64,000 bases of DNA, from positions 1 through 64,000 of the forward strand of contig JAZUHG010000017.1 in the NCBI GenBank assembly GCA_045641605.1, read 5' to 3'. Below, piece by piece: positions 33,588 through 43,137 of the stretch (position 1 is its first letter; each line of letters starts with the position of its first letter). The notes beneath the pieces were generated by a model. The model was given only the letters and a program-made list of their open reading frames with translations, searched no databases and was not told the DNA's origin. The DNA comes from Equivita sp045641605. Its GTDB lineage: Bacteria; Actinomycetota; Coriobacteriia; Coriobacteriales; Eggerthellaceae. Both the position numbers and the translations under genes were made by a program.

Positions 33588-34334
33588 ATGGCTGAAACAC
33601 AAAATAAGCAAGTTAAAAAGAAAGCAAAGATTGTAGCTATTGTTGCAAATAGCGAATTTAACGAAGCAAACTTTATGAAGAGTTTGCAAGGCGGCATGTT
33701 TGCAAGCATTATTGCAGTAGATGGCGGTTACAGACATCTTGAGTCGCGCGGAATTGTTCCAAACATTGTTATTGGTGACTTCGATAGCCTTGGTTATGTT
33801 CCCAAAGAAGATAAACAAGCAAGTGTTCAACTTAAAGAGGATGTTGATGCTGGTACACCAAAAAATATTCGCGTAATGCAATACCCCGAAGATAAGGATA
33901 AAACTGATCTTGAACTTGCCATTGACGAAGCAATTAATATGAAAGCACAAATTTTAATGGTCTATGGCGCTTTGGGTGGAAAGCTAGACATGACCATGTC
34001 TTCGATACAAATGTTAAGTCATATTGCAGACCATCGTATCGGAGTATTTTGTGTTGGAACAAAAGAAGCATGCGCTGTTGTCAACGGGCCTTCGGAATTT
34101 GGACTTGGAATTCCAAACGTCGATAGTTTAGATAAAAGGATTTCAATTTTATCTTTGACCGATGTATCTTTGATTGAGGCTTCATCTGGACTTAAGTGAC
34201 CATATACAAACACAGCACTTACCAATAGCATGTCTCTTGGAATCTCAAATGAAATTGTTGGAAACCCAATGAAACTCAAAGTTAAAATGGGTAAAGTCCT
34301 ACTCGTTTTTTCTTCAGGATTATTAGGTAAATAA
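33588..34334 (+). CDS. Thiamine pyrophosphokinase (248 aa)
   Basis: Transfers pyrophosphate from ATP to thiamine. Visible family features are AVDGGYRHLESRGIVPNIVIGDFDSL, the DKDKTDLELA catalytic segment, YGALGGKLDMTMSSIQML, and the C-terminal GLKWPYTNTAL...GISNE. UGA at 34197 (Trp204) lies in that conserved LKWP motif. A Lys-rich N-terminal extension of ~15 residues precedes the fold. It is the last gene of the tig-der run. No TPP riboswitch was seen. Confidence 0.92.
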
Positions 34335-34347
34335 ATTTGATTTGAGT

Positions 34348-34353
34348 TATAAT
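34348..34353 (+). promoter_or_regulatory. -10 box of the tRNA-Asn gene
   Basis: A perfect TATAAT lies 15 bases before the mature tRNA 5' end, just after the thiamine pyrophosphokinase stop codon. Confidence 0.5.
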
Positions 34354-34368
34354 GTGCGCTTGCAACGT

Positions 34369-34443
<75 letters not shown>

Positions 34444-34554
34444 TTTTTTTCTACTGTATATAATTATCTTTCGATATCTTTACCAATAACCTAAGTTATG
34501 TATTTACATCTTCGCTGTGATTTAGTATTAGAATTTTGATATTAATTTAGAAAA

Positions 34555-34579
34555 AAGGCCACTAAAAATAAGTGGCCTT
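34555..34579 (-). terminator. Rho-independent terminator of the YcaO-associated peptide gene
   Basis: A perfect 9-bp stem (AAGGCCACT / AGTGGCCTT) has a 7-base A/T loop. On the minus strand it is followed by a run of T. It begins 20 bases past the peptide stop codon, closing the ycaO-peptide unit. Confidence 0.85.
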
Positions 34580-34599
34580 ATAGCGAAATTGAAAAACAA

Positions 34600-34665
34600 T
34601 TAGCGGCAAATTAATACTACGCCACCATCTTCTGGTTCAATTTCGATGCCGATTCCGTATTTCAT
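34600..34665 (-). CDS. 21-residue peptide encoded directly downstream of ycaO
   Basis: A short frame that looks deliberately expressed. It has a perfect GGGAGG ribosome site (34670-34675), an extended -10 TGTTATAAT (34691-34699, minus strand) and a strong terminator 20 bases after TAA. The peptide begins MKYGIGIEIE, is acidic in the middle (Glu8, Glu10, Glu12, Asp13), has Gly-Gly at 14-15 and ends VVLICR, with a single Cys at position 20. I do not recognise a family. Its place after a YcaO gene suggests a ribosomal peptide substrate (thiazoline or thioamide at or near Cys20), which is inference. A hydrophobic signalling hexapeptide after the GG is another option. Confidence 0.7.
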   Translation of the reverse strand: MKYGIGIEIEPEDGGVVLICR

Positions 34666-34669
34666 AATA

Positions 34670-34699
34670 CCTCCCTTCGACATGCATTTTATTATAACA
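34670..34699 (-). promoter_or_regulatory. Promoter and ribosome site of the 21-residue peptide gene
   Basis: On the minus strand, TGTTATAAT (34691-34699) is a consensus extended -10, and GGGAGG (34670-34675) lies 4 bases before the ATG. The -10 is in the gap after the ycaO stop, so the peptide can be made independently of, and probably in excess over, YcaO. Confidence 0.6.
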
Positions 34700-34705
34700 T
34701 AATAA

Positions 34706-36490
34706 TTAATTGTTATATTCTGACATAGCCTTAAGAATAAGTTTGGCTTTTCTAAAGGGGAAGAAAAATATTGAGCTTTCCAGCATTTTTCGATAATCTG
34801 GATACTCAAGCTTTAAAATTTTAGATGTATCACTAAACAAAGAATTAATATAAGAAAATGCTTTTTGATTAAATATAAATCTAATATATTCTGAAGCTTC
34901 TTTATGGCTTAAACCATTACTACGAAATTCTAAATATGCCTTCATAGAATCTACTTGCAAACGTGCTTCTTCGGAAACATTATTTAATTTTTGGATAACA
35001 CAATAAATATTTAAAAATTCTCTATATGCTTTTTCAAAATCTTCAAGCATTACATAAAGCATTACGCCAAAGTATTTAGCACCGTATATCGAACCACCCA
35101 TTGAAACTTTTAGGTTTTTACATGGCGGCAAGTAAGAAAACAGTGAATTCATAAATAACTGGTCAGAATAATAATTAAAAAGTTCTAGAATAATTTTTGC
35201 CGAATTTTTACTAATATTTGAAATATCCAAAAATAAATTTTTTACATAGTCTCTCTTGATCAAATTTAACAGATCTGTTTCGTTGTTGTTACAAATTTCT
35301 GACATTCCTGGGATAATTACATGGAATGCTGGAAATCCAAAACATGTTGCGTCTCTAACTAAAATCTGGTAATTAAATTTTTCAATCTTTTTAACCAAAA
35401 CATTTAGCATATCTGAATTGCTTGAATATTTTGATTCTAGTTTGTTTAAGGAAAACTTACCAGATGATTTTAAAATTTCTAATGGATAAATTCCGCTTCC
35501 ATCTACAAATGCATTGTTTATTGATTCTTTTGAAATTTTTGCATCCATAGTTTCAAATTTTGCTGTTTTTGAAAAAGTTTCTATTTGCCTTCCTTGTGTA
35601 GATTCTGTGAAAACTCTTTCGATAGCAATCTCGCAACATGGGTGACACCCAAAATTTACGCCCAAAGTTCCAGTTTTAGAATTTACAATTATCAATGCTG
35701 CAACAGGTCAAACACCACCTAACGAAGCATCTTTTAAATATACATTTATGCCCTCTACGGTTTTTAACTTCTTTCAGGTGCTATATAAATTTGGATATTT
35801 TTTAATATATGATTCGGGAATGTCTGGTAAAGACAGTCTTTTTTGAATAACCAATCGGTGTACATATCTTTCAATAATCTCTGAAATTCCTTCAACAAGA
35901 GCCTCGTCTTTAGAATTCCCGGCAGCCATTCCATTACTTCAATATGTTATATCTGTTAAATATCTTGGTAAGTAATCTACCTTATTATTCGAAATATTAT
36001 AATAGGGAAGACATAAGTATTTATTTCTTTTGTTTAGGGCAGAATATTTGTTGTAACAATATTTATCAAATCACTCGCTCTTTTCTTTAATACTTAAGGA
36101 CGATTTTTTATTATACTTAAAGAGCAAATTTATAACGTCAGATCTTTGAGATATAATTTCTTTAGATGTTAAAAATTTTTCATCCTTTGAAATTAGAGGC
36201 CGTAAATCATGTCCGTAATAATTAAAAATGTTGAAAAGTTTATGGTTTTGTAAACGTTCAAAAAATTCCCCGTACGCACTTGCCAACGCTAAATCTTTTG
36301 TAGCACCTTTACCATTAGTCCCTATATTTGTATCTTTTATGAAAAGTCTTAACGAATAAGTTGAAATTTCACTAGCAGAATTCCATTGCTCTTCAACTTC
36401 TATATGTAGTTTTTTTAAAATAGACTTTAAATACGTAACAGTATCTTTTGGATTTCTATCTTTATATCTATTTTCTAAAAACGAATCCAT
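34706..36490 (-). CDS. ycaO: YcaO-domain protein, E. coli YcaO type (594 aa)
   Basis: ATP-dependent backbone-modifying enzyme of the YcaO superfamily. The ATP/Mg motifs are NGKGATK (59-65) with GEFFER (74-79), SNGMAAGN (185-192) with SEIIER (203-208), and ESTQGR (296-301). SLGGVWPV and VIIPGMSEI also match the E. coli protein, as does the length (E. coli ~586). A helical C-terminal region replaces the PxPxP tail of azoline-forming YcaOs. Four UGA codons encode Trp (e.g. 36071, STW, GVW). The start is fixed by GGAGGATCC before ATG. No E1-like, TfuA, peptidase or export gene adjoins it. E. coli YcaO is linked to RimO and ribosomal S12; here a 21-codon gene follows instead. Confidence 0.93.
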
Positions 36491-36648
36491 GGATCCTCCA
36501 GACTTTTAATTAAAAAAATTAATATATGAGTTATATTTTACTGCGACTTTACATTGTAGCATTTTCTCATCACCTTAATTAAAGCTTTGATTATTTATTA
36601 TTAAATAAACTAGTCTTATGTTAAAATTTTAAATAGATTAAAGGACGT

Positions 36649-37518
36649 ATGATGGCAGATAAAAAAGTTGTTTTAAGTGCAGATAGCACTTGTGATTTAA
36701 ACGAAGAATTAAAAAAGCAATATGATGTAAATTACTATCCTTTCTATATCAATTTCCGTGATAAGGATTATAAAGATGGTGTTGATATCTTCCCAAATGA
36801 CCTATTTAAGGGTTATTATGAAGATAAATCTCTTCCAAAAACTGCGGCTAGCAGTATTGGTGAGTTTACTGAGCACTTCAAGCAATTTACGGACAAGGGG
36901 ATGGATGTTGTTCACATAAGCCTTGGTCATGCCTTGTCTTCGGCGTACGCGAATGCTTCTATGGCGGCCGAGCAAATGGATGGGGTTTATGTTGTTGATT
37001 CCAGAAACCTCTCCAGTGGATCTGGTCAGCTTGTAATTCGTGCTGGAAAAATGATTGAAGAAGGCAAGTCCGCCAAGGAAATTGCCGAAGAGCTTGAGAA
37101 AATTGCAGATCATGTTCATTCGTCATTTGTTTTGGACACGCTTGACTTTATGGCAGCTGGAGGAAGGTGCCCTGCTGTTGCTGCAAAAGCTGCTGGAATG
37201 CTTAAGTGCAAGCCATATTTGAGTGTTGATAATAACGATGGGTCGCTTCATATTGGAAAGATGTATAGAGGAAAGCAAGACGTTGTTTTAAAGAAGTATA
37301 TTGAAGATGAGCTTGGTAAATATGATGACATTGTTACAGATGAGATTTTCTTAACCAATTCAACTGGTTTCGAAGACAGCTACATTGACGAGCTAGAGAA
37401 ATTGATCAAAAAATTAGTACCGTTCAAGCATGTTCGTAAGACTATTGCTAATTGCACTATTTCTAGTCATTGTGGACCTAAATGCTTGGGTATTTTGTTT
37501 GTAACTAAATGGGATTAA
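36649..37518 (+). CDS. DegV-family fatty-acid-binding protein (289 aa)
   Basis: DegV proteins bind a single fatty acid and act with fatty acid kinase (FakA/FakB system) in phospholipid synthesis. The family pattern is clear: LSADSTCDLNEEL at the start, TAASSIGEF, HISLGHALSSAYANA, VVDSRNLSSGSG and the TLDFMAAGGRCPAVAA segment. The first of two adjacent ATGs is used, with AAAGGA upstream; an extended -10-like TGTTAAAAT lies further up. No fakA gene is present in the window. It is transcribed away from ycaO. Confidence 0.93.
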   Translation: MMADKKVVLSADSTCDLNEELKKQYDVNYYPFYINFRDKDYKDGVDIFPNDLFKGYYEDKSLPKTAASSIGEFTEHFKQFTDKGMDVVHISLGHALSSAYANASMAAEQMDGVYVVDSRNLSSGSGQLVIRAGKMIEEGKSAKEIAEELEKIADHVHSSFVLDTLDFMAAGGRCPAVAAKAAGMLKCKPYLSVDNNDGSLHIGKMYRGKQDVVLKKYIEDELGKYDDIVTDEIFLTNSTGFEDSYIDELEKLIKKLVPFKHVRKTIANCTISSHCGPKCLGILFVTKWD

Positions 37519-37533
37519 TATTGGAGGTATATT

Positions 37534-38109
37534 ATGGATCTTAAAGTTACTGGAAGAAAATTTGCAATTACAGATTGGATGAAGGATTATTGCGATGAGA
37601 AAATTGGTTCTGCCGCACGTGTTTTTGATATTGATCCTTTAGAGATTGAAGTTGTATTAACTCAGGAGAAAAATCCTGCTAACCCTAAGCCTGCAAAGTG
37701 CGAGGTTACTCTTCGTGCTGCTGGTCATGTTATTCATGTTGAAGAAAACGAAGAAGAAATTCATGCTGCTATTGACGTTGCTTCTGCAAAGGTAACCCGT
37801 CAGCTTCGCAAATTTAAGACACGCGTTGTTGATAAGAGAAATCGCAGTAATGAAAAACAAGCTACCAGAGCTGCCGAAGGCGCGGTTGGTGATGAGCTTG
37901 ACCTCGACGAGTTAATGGCTGACTTATCCAAGGATGACATTGTTAGAACCAAGGAGTTTGACCTTCGTCCTATGAAGTTGGAAGAGGCTATGGTTGACTT
38001 CGATTTGTTGGGCCATGATTTTTATATGTTCTTGGATGAAGAAACTGAAAAGGTTTGTGTTTTATATAATCGTAAAGATGGTGGATACGGCTTATTAAAA
38101 CAGGCTTAA
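37534..38109 (+). CDS. hpf: Long-form ribosome hibernation promoting factor (191 aa)
   Basis: Dimerises 70S ribosomes into inactive 100S particles. The N-terminal HPF/RaiA fold (VTGRKFAITDWMKDYCDEKI) is followed by a charged linker (~100-130) and the C-terminal dimerisation domain (DIVRTKEFDLRPMKLEEAMVDFDLLGHDFYMFLDEET). The ribosome site GGAGG is strong. It lies 16 bases after degV and 3 before argS. No UGA codon. Confidence 0.95.
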   Translation: MDLKVTGRKFAITDWMKDYCDEKIGSAARVFDIDPLEIEVVLTQEKNPANPKPAKCEVTLRAAGHVIHVEENEEEIHAAIDVASAKVTRQLRKFKTRVVDKRNRSNEKQATRAAEGAVGDELDLDELMADLSKDDIVRTKEFDLRPMKLEEAMVDFDLLGHDFYMFLDEETEKVCVLYNRKDGGYGLLKQA

Positions 38110-38112
38110 TTC

Positions 38113-39771
38113 ATGCATGATCAACAAAATTTAAAAGACTTATTTTCCCAGGCGATTAAAAGGTCTGGGCTTGATGTGGATCCCAATATTGATCCTGCCT
38201 TAGAGCGTCCGAAGGATGATGCCAATGGTGATTTTGCAAGCACAATTGCTCTTCGGCTCTCGAAAGAGCTAGGGTCAAACCCTCGGGACATAGCGCAAAA
38301 GATTGTTGATAATTTCCCTCAAAGCAGCGATGTAAAAAAGGTCGAAATTGCAGGTCCTGGCTTTATAAACTTGTATTTGCAAAATGAGAGTATTAGCGGA
38401 ATTGTTAAGACCATTAGGGAGCAAAAGCTTGATTTTGGTCGCGATTGTGCCAAAGGCTTTGCCAAAGACATTGATAAAAATGTAAATCTTGAATATATTT
38501 CGGCTAACCCAACCGGGCCTATGCATGTTGGTCATGGACGATGGGCTGCTTTGGGTGATAGTATTGCAAAAATCATGAGGCATTGTGGTTATGAGGTCTA
38601 TGAAGAGTTTTATCTTAATGATCATGGTGTACAAATGAACTTGTTTGCTAACTCAATTGCCGTTAGGTATATGCAAGCTCTAGGTCAAGATGTTGAGCTT
38701 CCCGATGAATCTTATGGTGGGGAATATGTCAAAGACATTGCTCAAGATATTATTGACGCCGATGGAGATAAATGGCTTAAAGTTGACGAAGATGCTCGTA
38801 TTGAGGCATTTAAGAAGATTGGCCAAGACAAAATGGTTGCTCAATTGCAACAAACCTTAAAACAATTTGGTACTAGGTTTGACCTATATTTTTCAGAGAG
38901 CTCTTTATACGATGGCAAGACCACTAAGGTTGATAAAGCCATCGAAGAATTCAAGAAAAAAGATTTGCTTTATGAAAAAGACGGTGCAACATGGTTTAAA
39001 ACTACAAATTTCGGCGATGACAAAGACCGTGTTGTTATTAAGGAAAACGGCGAAGTAACTTACTTCTTAAGTGATTGTGCCTACCATTTTGATAAGTTGC
39101 AGCGTGGCTTCGATCATTTAATAGATATTTGAGGAGCCGACCATCATGGTTATATCCCCAGGATGAAGGCTATGATGCAAGCATGAGATATGCCTGCTGA
39201 CAGCCTGGAAATTGTCCTTGGGCAACTTGTTAATCTTTTCCGCGACGGTGCGCCTGTAAGAATGAGCAAGCGTACTGGCGAGATGGTTACCTTCCAAGAG
39301 CTAATCGACGAAGTTGGAGTGGATGCAACACGTTATTTGATGCTTTCGCGAAGCAGCGACCAACCGATTGACTTCGATATTGAGCTTGCTAAGAAGCAAG
39401 ATTCTTCAAACCCTGTATATTATGTTCAATATGCTCATGCAAGGATCTGTTCGATAATTAAGAAGGCGGGAGACGTTCCACAAAGTGCTGACCTAAGTCT
39501 TTTGAAGGATAAATTTGAGCTTGATTTGTGCAGGTTGATGGATACATTGCCAGAGGTTTTGAGAAAAGCAGCAATTAATCGCGCGCCACATACTTTGGTC
39601 CATTACTCACAAGAGCTTGCAAGCACATTTCATCAATTCTATACAAATTGTAGAGTTGTTAACGAAGACACAGCCCTCCAAGATGCAAGGCTTGCCCTTT
39701 GCGATGCGGCTAGAATTTGTTTGGAGCTCACACTTAGCTTGCTTGGTGTTTCTGCACCAGAAAGTATGTAG
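38113..39771 (+). CDS. argS: Arginyl-tRNA synthetase (552 aa)
   Basis: Class I synthetase with the N-terminal Add-1 domain. HVGHGR (in NPTGPMHVGHGRWAALGD) is the HIGH motif. UGA at 39130 and 39184 encode Trp340 and Trp358 in the sequence W-GADHHGYIPRMKAMMQA-W, whose first Trp is nearly invariant in ArgRS. The C-terminal anticodon domain includes YVQYAHARICSIIKKA and ends in Met, as expected. A standard-code reading would split it in two with a gap between. Confidence 0.97.
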
Positions 39772-40308
39772 ATGAATATTTCAGCATCAATTCTAATTGA
39801 ATATATACTTCAAATTTTATTAATTACATTTTGTTCTATTGCTGCTGTTAAGGATGCAAAAACACGCAAAATTCCAAATTGAATCCCCTTGACCTTGTTT
39901 TGCATTTGAGTTTTAAGTGTTGTTGTTAAATGAATTTTAAGCAATCTACTTATTATTGATGTGTCTGTATTTGAAATCTTGATTGAAGTAGCAAAACAAG
40001 TTTTGGCTTCGGCATTAATTTGTTGCATCATTGCTTTGGCCATCATATTAAATAACAGGTGGCGCAAAAAGAACGGCAAGCCCGAGTCTTCGTCATTTGG
40101 AATGGGTGATATTAAACTTTTGATGGTTGTCTGCCTATTTTTAGGGATTAGCGGATCGTTAATATGTCTGGTTGCTGCATGCTTTACTTTTATCTTATAC
40201 ATTTTAATTGTACGACTGGCTACCAAAAAGACCATTAAGGTGGCATCTTTTGCGCCATTTATCCTTGCTGGTATATTGATTGTCACAGCCCTTCCATTTA
40301 TCGTATAA
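39772..40308 (+). CDS. Prepilin peptidase, A24 family (178 aa)
   Basis: An aspartic membrane protease that processes type IV prepilin-like leaders. It has the two catalytic Asp motifs: DAKTRKIPNWIPL (first Asp near residue 25) and GMGDIKLLM (second Asp). About six helices are present. It is the short form without the N-methylase domain. Three UGA codons (PNW, CIW, VKW) encode Trp; one Trp is TGG. It starts directly after the argS stop codon. No pilin genes are in the window, so its substrates are elsewhere. Confidence 0.88.
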
Positions 40309-40322
40309 TTAAACAAGTTGTT

Positions 40323-41159
40323 ATGTCTAATATTGGAAAAATATTCATTTGTTCAACTCCAATTGGGAATTTAAGTGATATTAGTGCGCACTTAAGTGAT
40401 GCTCTTAGCTCTGCCGATACAATTTTCGCCGAAGACACACGTGTGACTTCCAAACTTTTAGCTCATCTTGAACTTGAAAAGTCTCTTAAGCGTTTGGATG
40501 AAAATGTAATGGACAAACATGTTACGGATGTGATTGATGCTGCCAAGGCAGGTGAAATTGTTGCATATTGCAGTGATGCTGGGACTCCAGGTGTAAGTGA
40601 CCCTGGACTTAAGATTGTGGAAGCTGCAAGGCAGGCTAATATTGATGTAGAGGTTGTCCCTGGGCCTTCGGCGGTTTTGGCTGCTTATGTTGCCAGTGGC
40701 TTTACCAACCAAAACTTTTACTTCGGCGGATTTTTGCCAAGGAAAGACAATGCAAGGAAAAATGAACTCGACAATTTGTCCAAGCTGGATGCTGTTTTAA
40801 TATTTTATGAGAGCCCAAACCGTTTGGTAAAAACTCTTGAAACTATCGCTGAGGTTTTTGGTGACACACGTGTTTCAGTTTGCAGGGAGCTTACGAAGAT
40901 GCATGAAGAAGTTGCTATTGGTCCTGCTAGCGATGTTTATGAAGAATTCAAGCAACGCGAGTCCATTAAGGGCGAAATTGTAATTTGCGTTGATTCTAAA
41001 CCAGTTGAGGCTCAACCAGAAATGGATCCAACCAACAAATTGGCTAATTATCTTTCAAATTCCGGATTCAAATCATCAGAAATATCTTCAGTCTTGCAAG
41101 ATGTTTTTGGGGTTTCAAAAAACGACGCCTATCAAATTGCTCTAAATGCCAAAGAATAA
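40323..41159 (+). CDS. rsmI: 16S rRNA (cytidine(1402)-2'-O)-methyltransferase
   Basis: Tetrapyrrole-methylase-fold enzyme. It has the signature CSTPIGNLSDIS, then AEDTR, the YCSDAGTPGVSDPG loop and PGPSAVLAAYVASGF. 278 residues is the family length. It overlaps tlyA by 14 bases, so two rRNA methyltransferase genes are coupled. No UGA codon. Confidence 0.95.
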   Translation: MSNIGKIFICSTPIGNLSDISAHLSDALSSADTIFAEDTRVTSKLLAHLELEKSLKRLDENVMDKHVTDVIDAAKAGEIVAYCSDAGTPGVSDPGLKIVEAARQANIDVEVVPGPSAVLAAYVASGFTNQNFYFGGFLPRKDNARKNELDNLSKLDAVLIFYESPNRLVKTLETIAEVFGDTRVSVCRELTKMHEEVAIGPASDVYEEFKQRESIKGEIVICVDSKPVEAQPEMDPTNKLANYLSNSGFKSSEISSVLQDVFGVSKNDAYQIALNAKE

Positions 41160-41901
41160 GAAAAGATTAGACGAATATCTTGTCGAAGGTGGCTATTTCG
41201 ATAACACCGAAGACGTGAAGCGCGCTGTAATAGCTCATGAAGTTCGGCTTGATACCTCTTATGTTAGCAGTGCTGCCGTTATGATAGAGCTAGACGACCA
41301 AGGTATTTGCAAGCAAGAGCTTTTTATTAAAGGTGTTAAACAATTTGTGTCCCGCGGTGGCCTAAAACTTAGTGCTGCATTACAAGAATTTGATATTAAG
41401 GTTAAGGATAAGCATTGCTTGGATATTGGCTCTTCAACTGGCGGTTTTACTGATTGTTTGCTACAGGCAGGAGCTGCGGACGTAGCTTGTGTGGATGTAA
41501 ATTATGGCCAACTTGCTTGAAGCTTGCGTGAAAATCCAAAAGTTAAAGTATTTGAGCGCTTAAATATCAAGGACGCTGTGCCTTCGGAGTTAGGCGCGCC
41601 ATTTGATATTGTTGTGACTGACGTAAGCTTTATCAGTTTGGCTTCAATCGCCGAAGTCGTAGCCTCTATGTGCGTTAAGGGCTCAACTTTTGTAGGTTTG
41701 ATAAAGCCTCAATTTGAATGCAAAAAGGGCGAGACCGAAGGCGGGGTTGTGGTTGATGATTCAATTCGCCAAAGAACAATTGACGAAGTTGTCGAAGCTT
41801 ACAAGGCTCAAGGCTTCGGTGAGCCTAAAATAAAACAGAGCCCCGTGAAGGGCCCTGCTGGTAACATCGAGTATTTAATCTATACAATTAAACAATCTTA
41901 A
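41146..41901 (+). CDS. tlyA: TlyA-family 16S/23S rRNA 2'-O-methyltransferase (251 aa)
   Basis: An N-terminal S4 RNA-binding domain (KKRLDEYLVEGGYFDNTEDVKRAV) precedes an FtsJ-type methyltransferase domain, with LDIGSSTGGFTDCLLQAGAA as the SAM motif. UGA at 41518 encodes Trp125 in VNYGQLAWSLR, the family's conserved GQLaW. It is often annotated as a hemolysin, but RNA methylation is the demonstrated activity in mycobacteria. Its 3' end overlaps the convergent cyclophilin gene by 14 bases. Confidence 0.94.
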
Positions 41902-42535
41902 TTGAAACAATTTTTGGCTGTTGTGCCGAAGGAATTGTTCCATTGTTGTCGCTTGGCTTGGCATCTGCAATAATTTTGTCCACTACATCCATGCCTTCTA
42001 AGACATATCCAAAGCAGCAATATTTACCGTCTAATGACTTTGAATTGTTTGAGCTTGTTTGGTGAACGATGAAGAATTGGGAGCTAGCGCTATCGTTATC
42101 CGAAGACCTAGCCATCGAAATCGCACCTCTTGTGTGAGCTAGATAATTTTCAACTCCATTTTCCTTGAACTCGCCTTTAATGGTTTTCTCAGATCCGCCA
42201 GTGCCATCGCCTTTAGGGTCACCACCTTGCATCATAAATCCACTAATAATTCTGTGGAAGGTTAGACCATTGTAAAAGCCATCTTCAACAAGCTTTTTGA
42301 AGTTAGCAACTGTGATTGGTGCAGCTTTAGAATCCAAGCCAACCTTAATTTTTCCATAGTTAGCAACTTCGATCTCGACAGTATCTGTTTGTTGGAAGTT
42401 GTCTTGGCTAAAAGATTTGCCCTTACTGCTTGAACCGGTGCTTTTCTGACCGCATGCACAAAGGCTCAATGCCAATAGTACAGTGGCAAGCAAAGCTCCT
42501 GCAATAGCTAATTTTGATTTAATAGATTTTTCCAT
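41888..42535 (-). CDS. Cyclophilin-type peptidyl-prolyl isomerase lipoprotein (215 aa)
   Basis: A signal peptide ends in the lipobox LCAC (Cys28). A Ser/Gly/Lys-rich linker then leads to a compact cyclophilin domain with TFHRIISGFMMQGGDPKGDGTGG and SQFFIVHQ. It is expected on the outer face of the membrane, assisting folding of exported proteins. The start has an AGGAG site. It is transcribed away from tmRNA. Confidence 0.93.
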   Translation of the reverse strand: MEKSIKSKLAIAGALLATVLLALSLCACGQKSTGSSSKGKSFSQDNFQQTDTVEIEVANYGKIKVGLDSKAAPITVANFKKLVEDGFYNGLTFHRIISGFMMQGGDPKGDGTGGSEKTIKGEFKENGVENYLAHTRGAISMARSSDNDSASSQFFIVHQTSSNNSKSLDGKYCCFGYVLEGMDVVDKIIADAKPSDNNGTIPSAQQPKIVSIKIV

Positions 42536-42554
42536 GATTTACTCCTTTAACGGC

Positions 42555-42581
42555 TTGCAATTATAACAAATTTGATATAAA
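42555..42581 (+). promoter_or_regulatory. Promoter of ssrA
   Basis: A TTGCAA -35-like box (42555-42560) and a TATAAA -10 (42576-42581) precede the mature tmRNA end by about 25 bases, leaving a short leader for RNase P to remove. The 15-base spacing is short. Confidence 0.4.
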
Positions 42582-42606
42582 ATGCCCACTTGCACTTTGA
42601 AAAGAT

Positions 42607-42969
42607 GGGGGCGACCGGTTTCGACATATTACGTGACTGTTGCTCTGCAGGTTGTGGTCTCCTGATCCACGTTAAATAACAGGTAAGTCAAATTAATTGA
42701 CAAAACTACTAACGGCCGTTTGGCCATGGCAGCATAGTATAAGTCTGCCTGCCTCTCTACCTGACTCCTTCTAGGGTAGACTAGGTATCGTTTTTTAGAT
42801 GGATGCTGCGTCTGGTGTAGCTGGTATACAGACGCCTAAGATTAAACCCGCACTTGTGCAATTTGTGTGTCAACCACGTTTTTGCACTCGTATTAATTGT
42901 TGACTAAGCTTGTAGAGGGGTTTCAGGTATGTAGTATGGACCGGAGTTCGATTCTCCGCGCCTCCACCA
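42607..42969 (+). ncRNA. ssrA: tmRNA (SsrA)
   Basis: The 5' end GGGGGCGACCGGTTTCGAC and 3' end GGAGTTCGATTCTCCGCGCCTCCACCA are classic tmRNA ends; GGGGGCG pairs with CGCCTCC and CCA is encoded. The tag frame ends ...GRLAMAA then TAG near 42735. Reading back from it, and placing the resume site after TAAGTC, the tag would be about 15 residues, KLIDKTTNGRLAMAA; the exact first codon is inferred. The AMAA ending departs from the usual ALAA but should still suit ClpXP. The rest contains several pseudoknot-like stems. Confidence 0.95.
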
Positions 42970-43045
42970 CTTAGAATGCTCGGCTTAACAGCCTTCGCAT
43001 AGAGCTTTCGCTCCGAAATAAATCTATCCATCATCTTTACCCTTG

Positions 43046-43082
43046 TTTTTTAACTCGCGTACACAGTACGCGTCGTTAAAAA
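43046..43082. terminator. Bidirectional hairpin between tmRNA and the DUF2207 gene
   Basis: TTTTTAAC and GTTAAAAA flank a 7-bp perfect stem (CGCGTAC ACA GTACGCG). The A/T arms give a T-run in either direction. It sits ~80 bases beyond tmRNA and ~55 past the DUF2207 stop, so it could end both transcripts. The rest of 42970-43137 has no gene that I can support. Confidence 0.55.
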
Positions 43083-43137
43083 GGCGGGCAAATCTGAAGG
43101 ATATCTTTATTTCTCGCTGTCTTTACCAATACTATTG

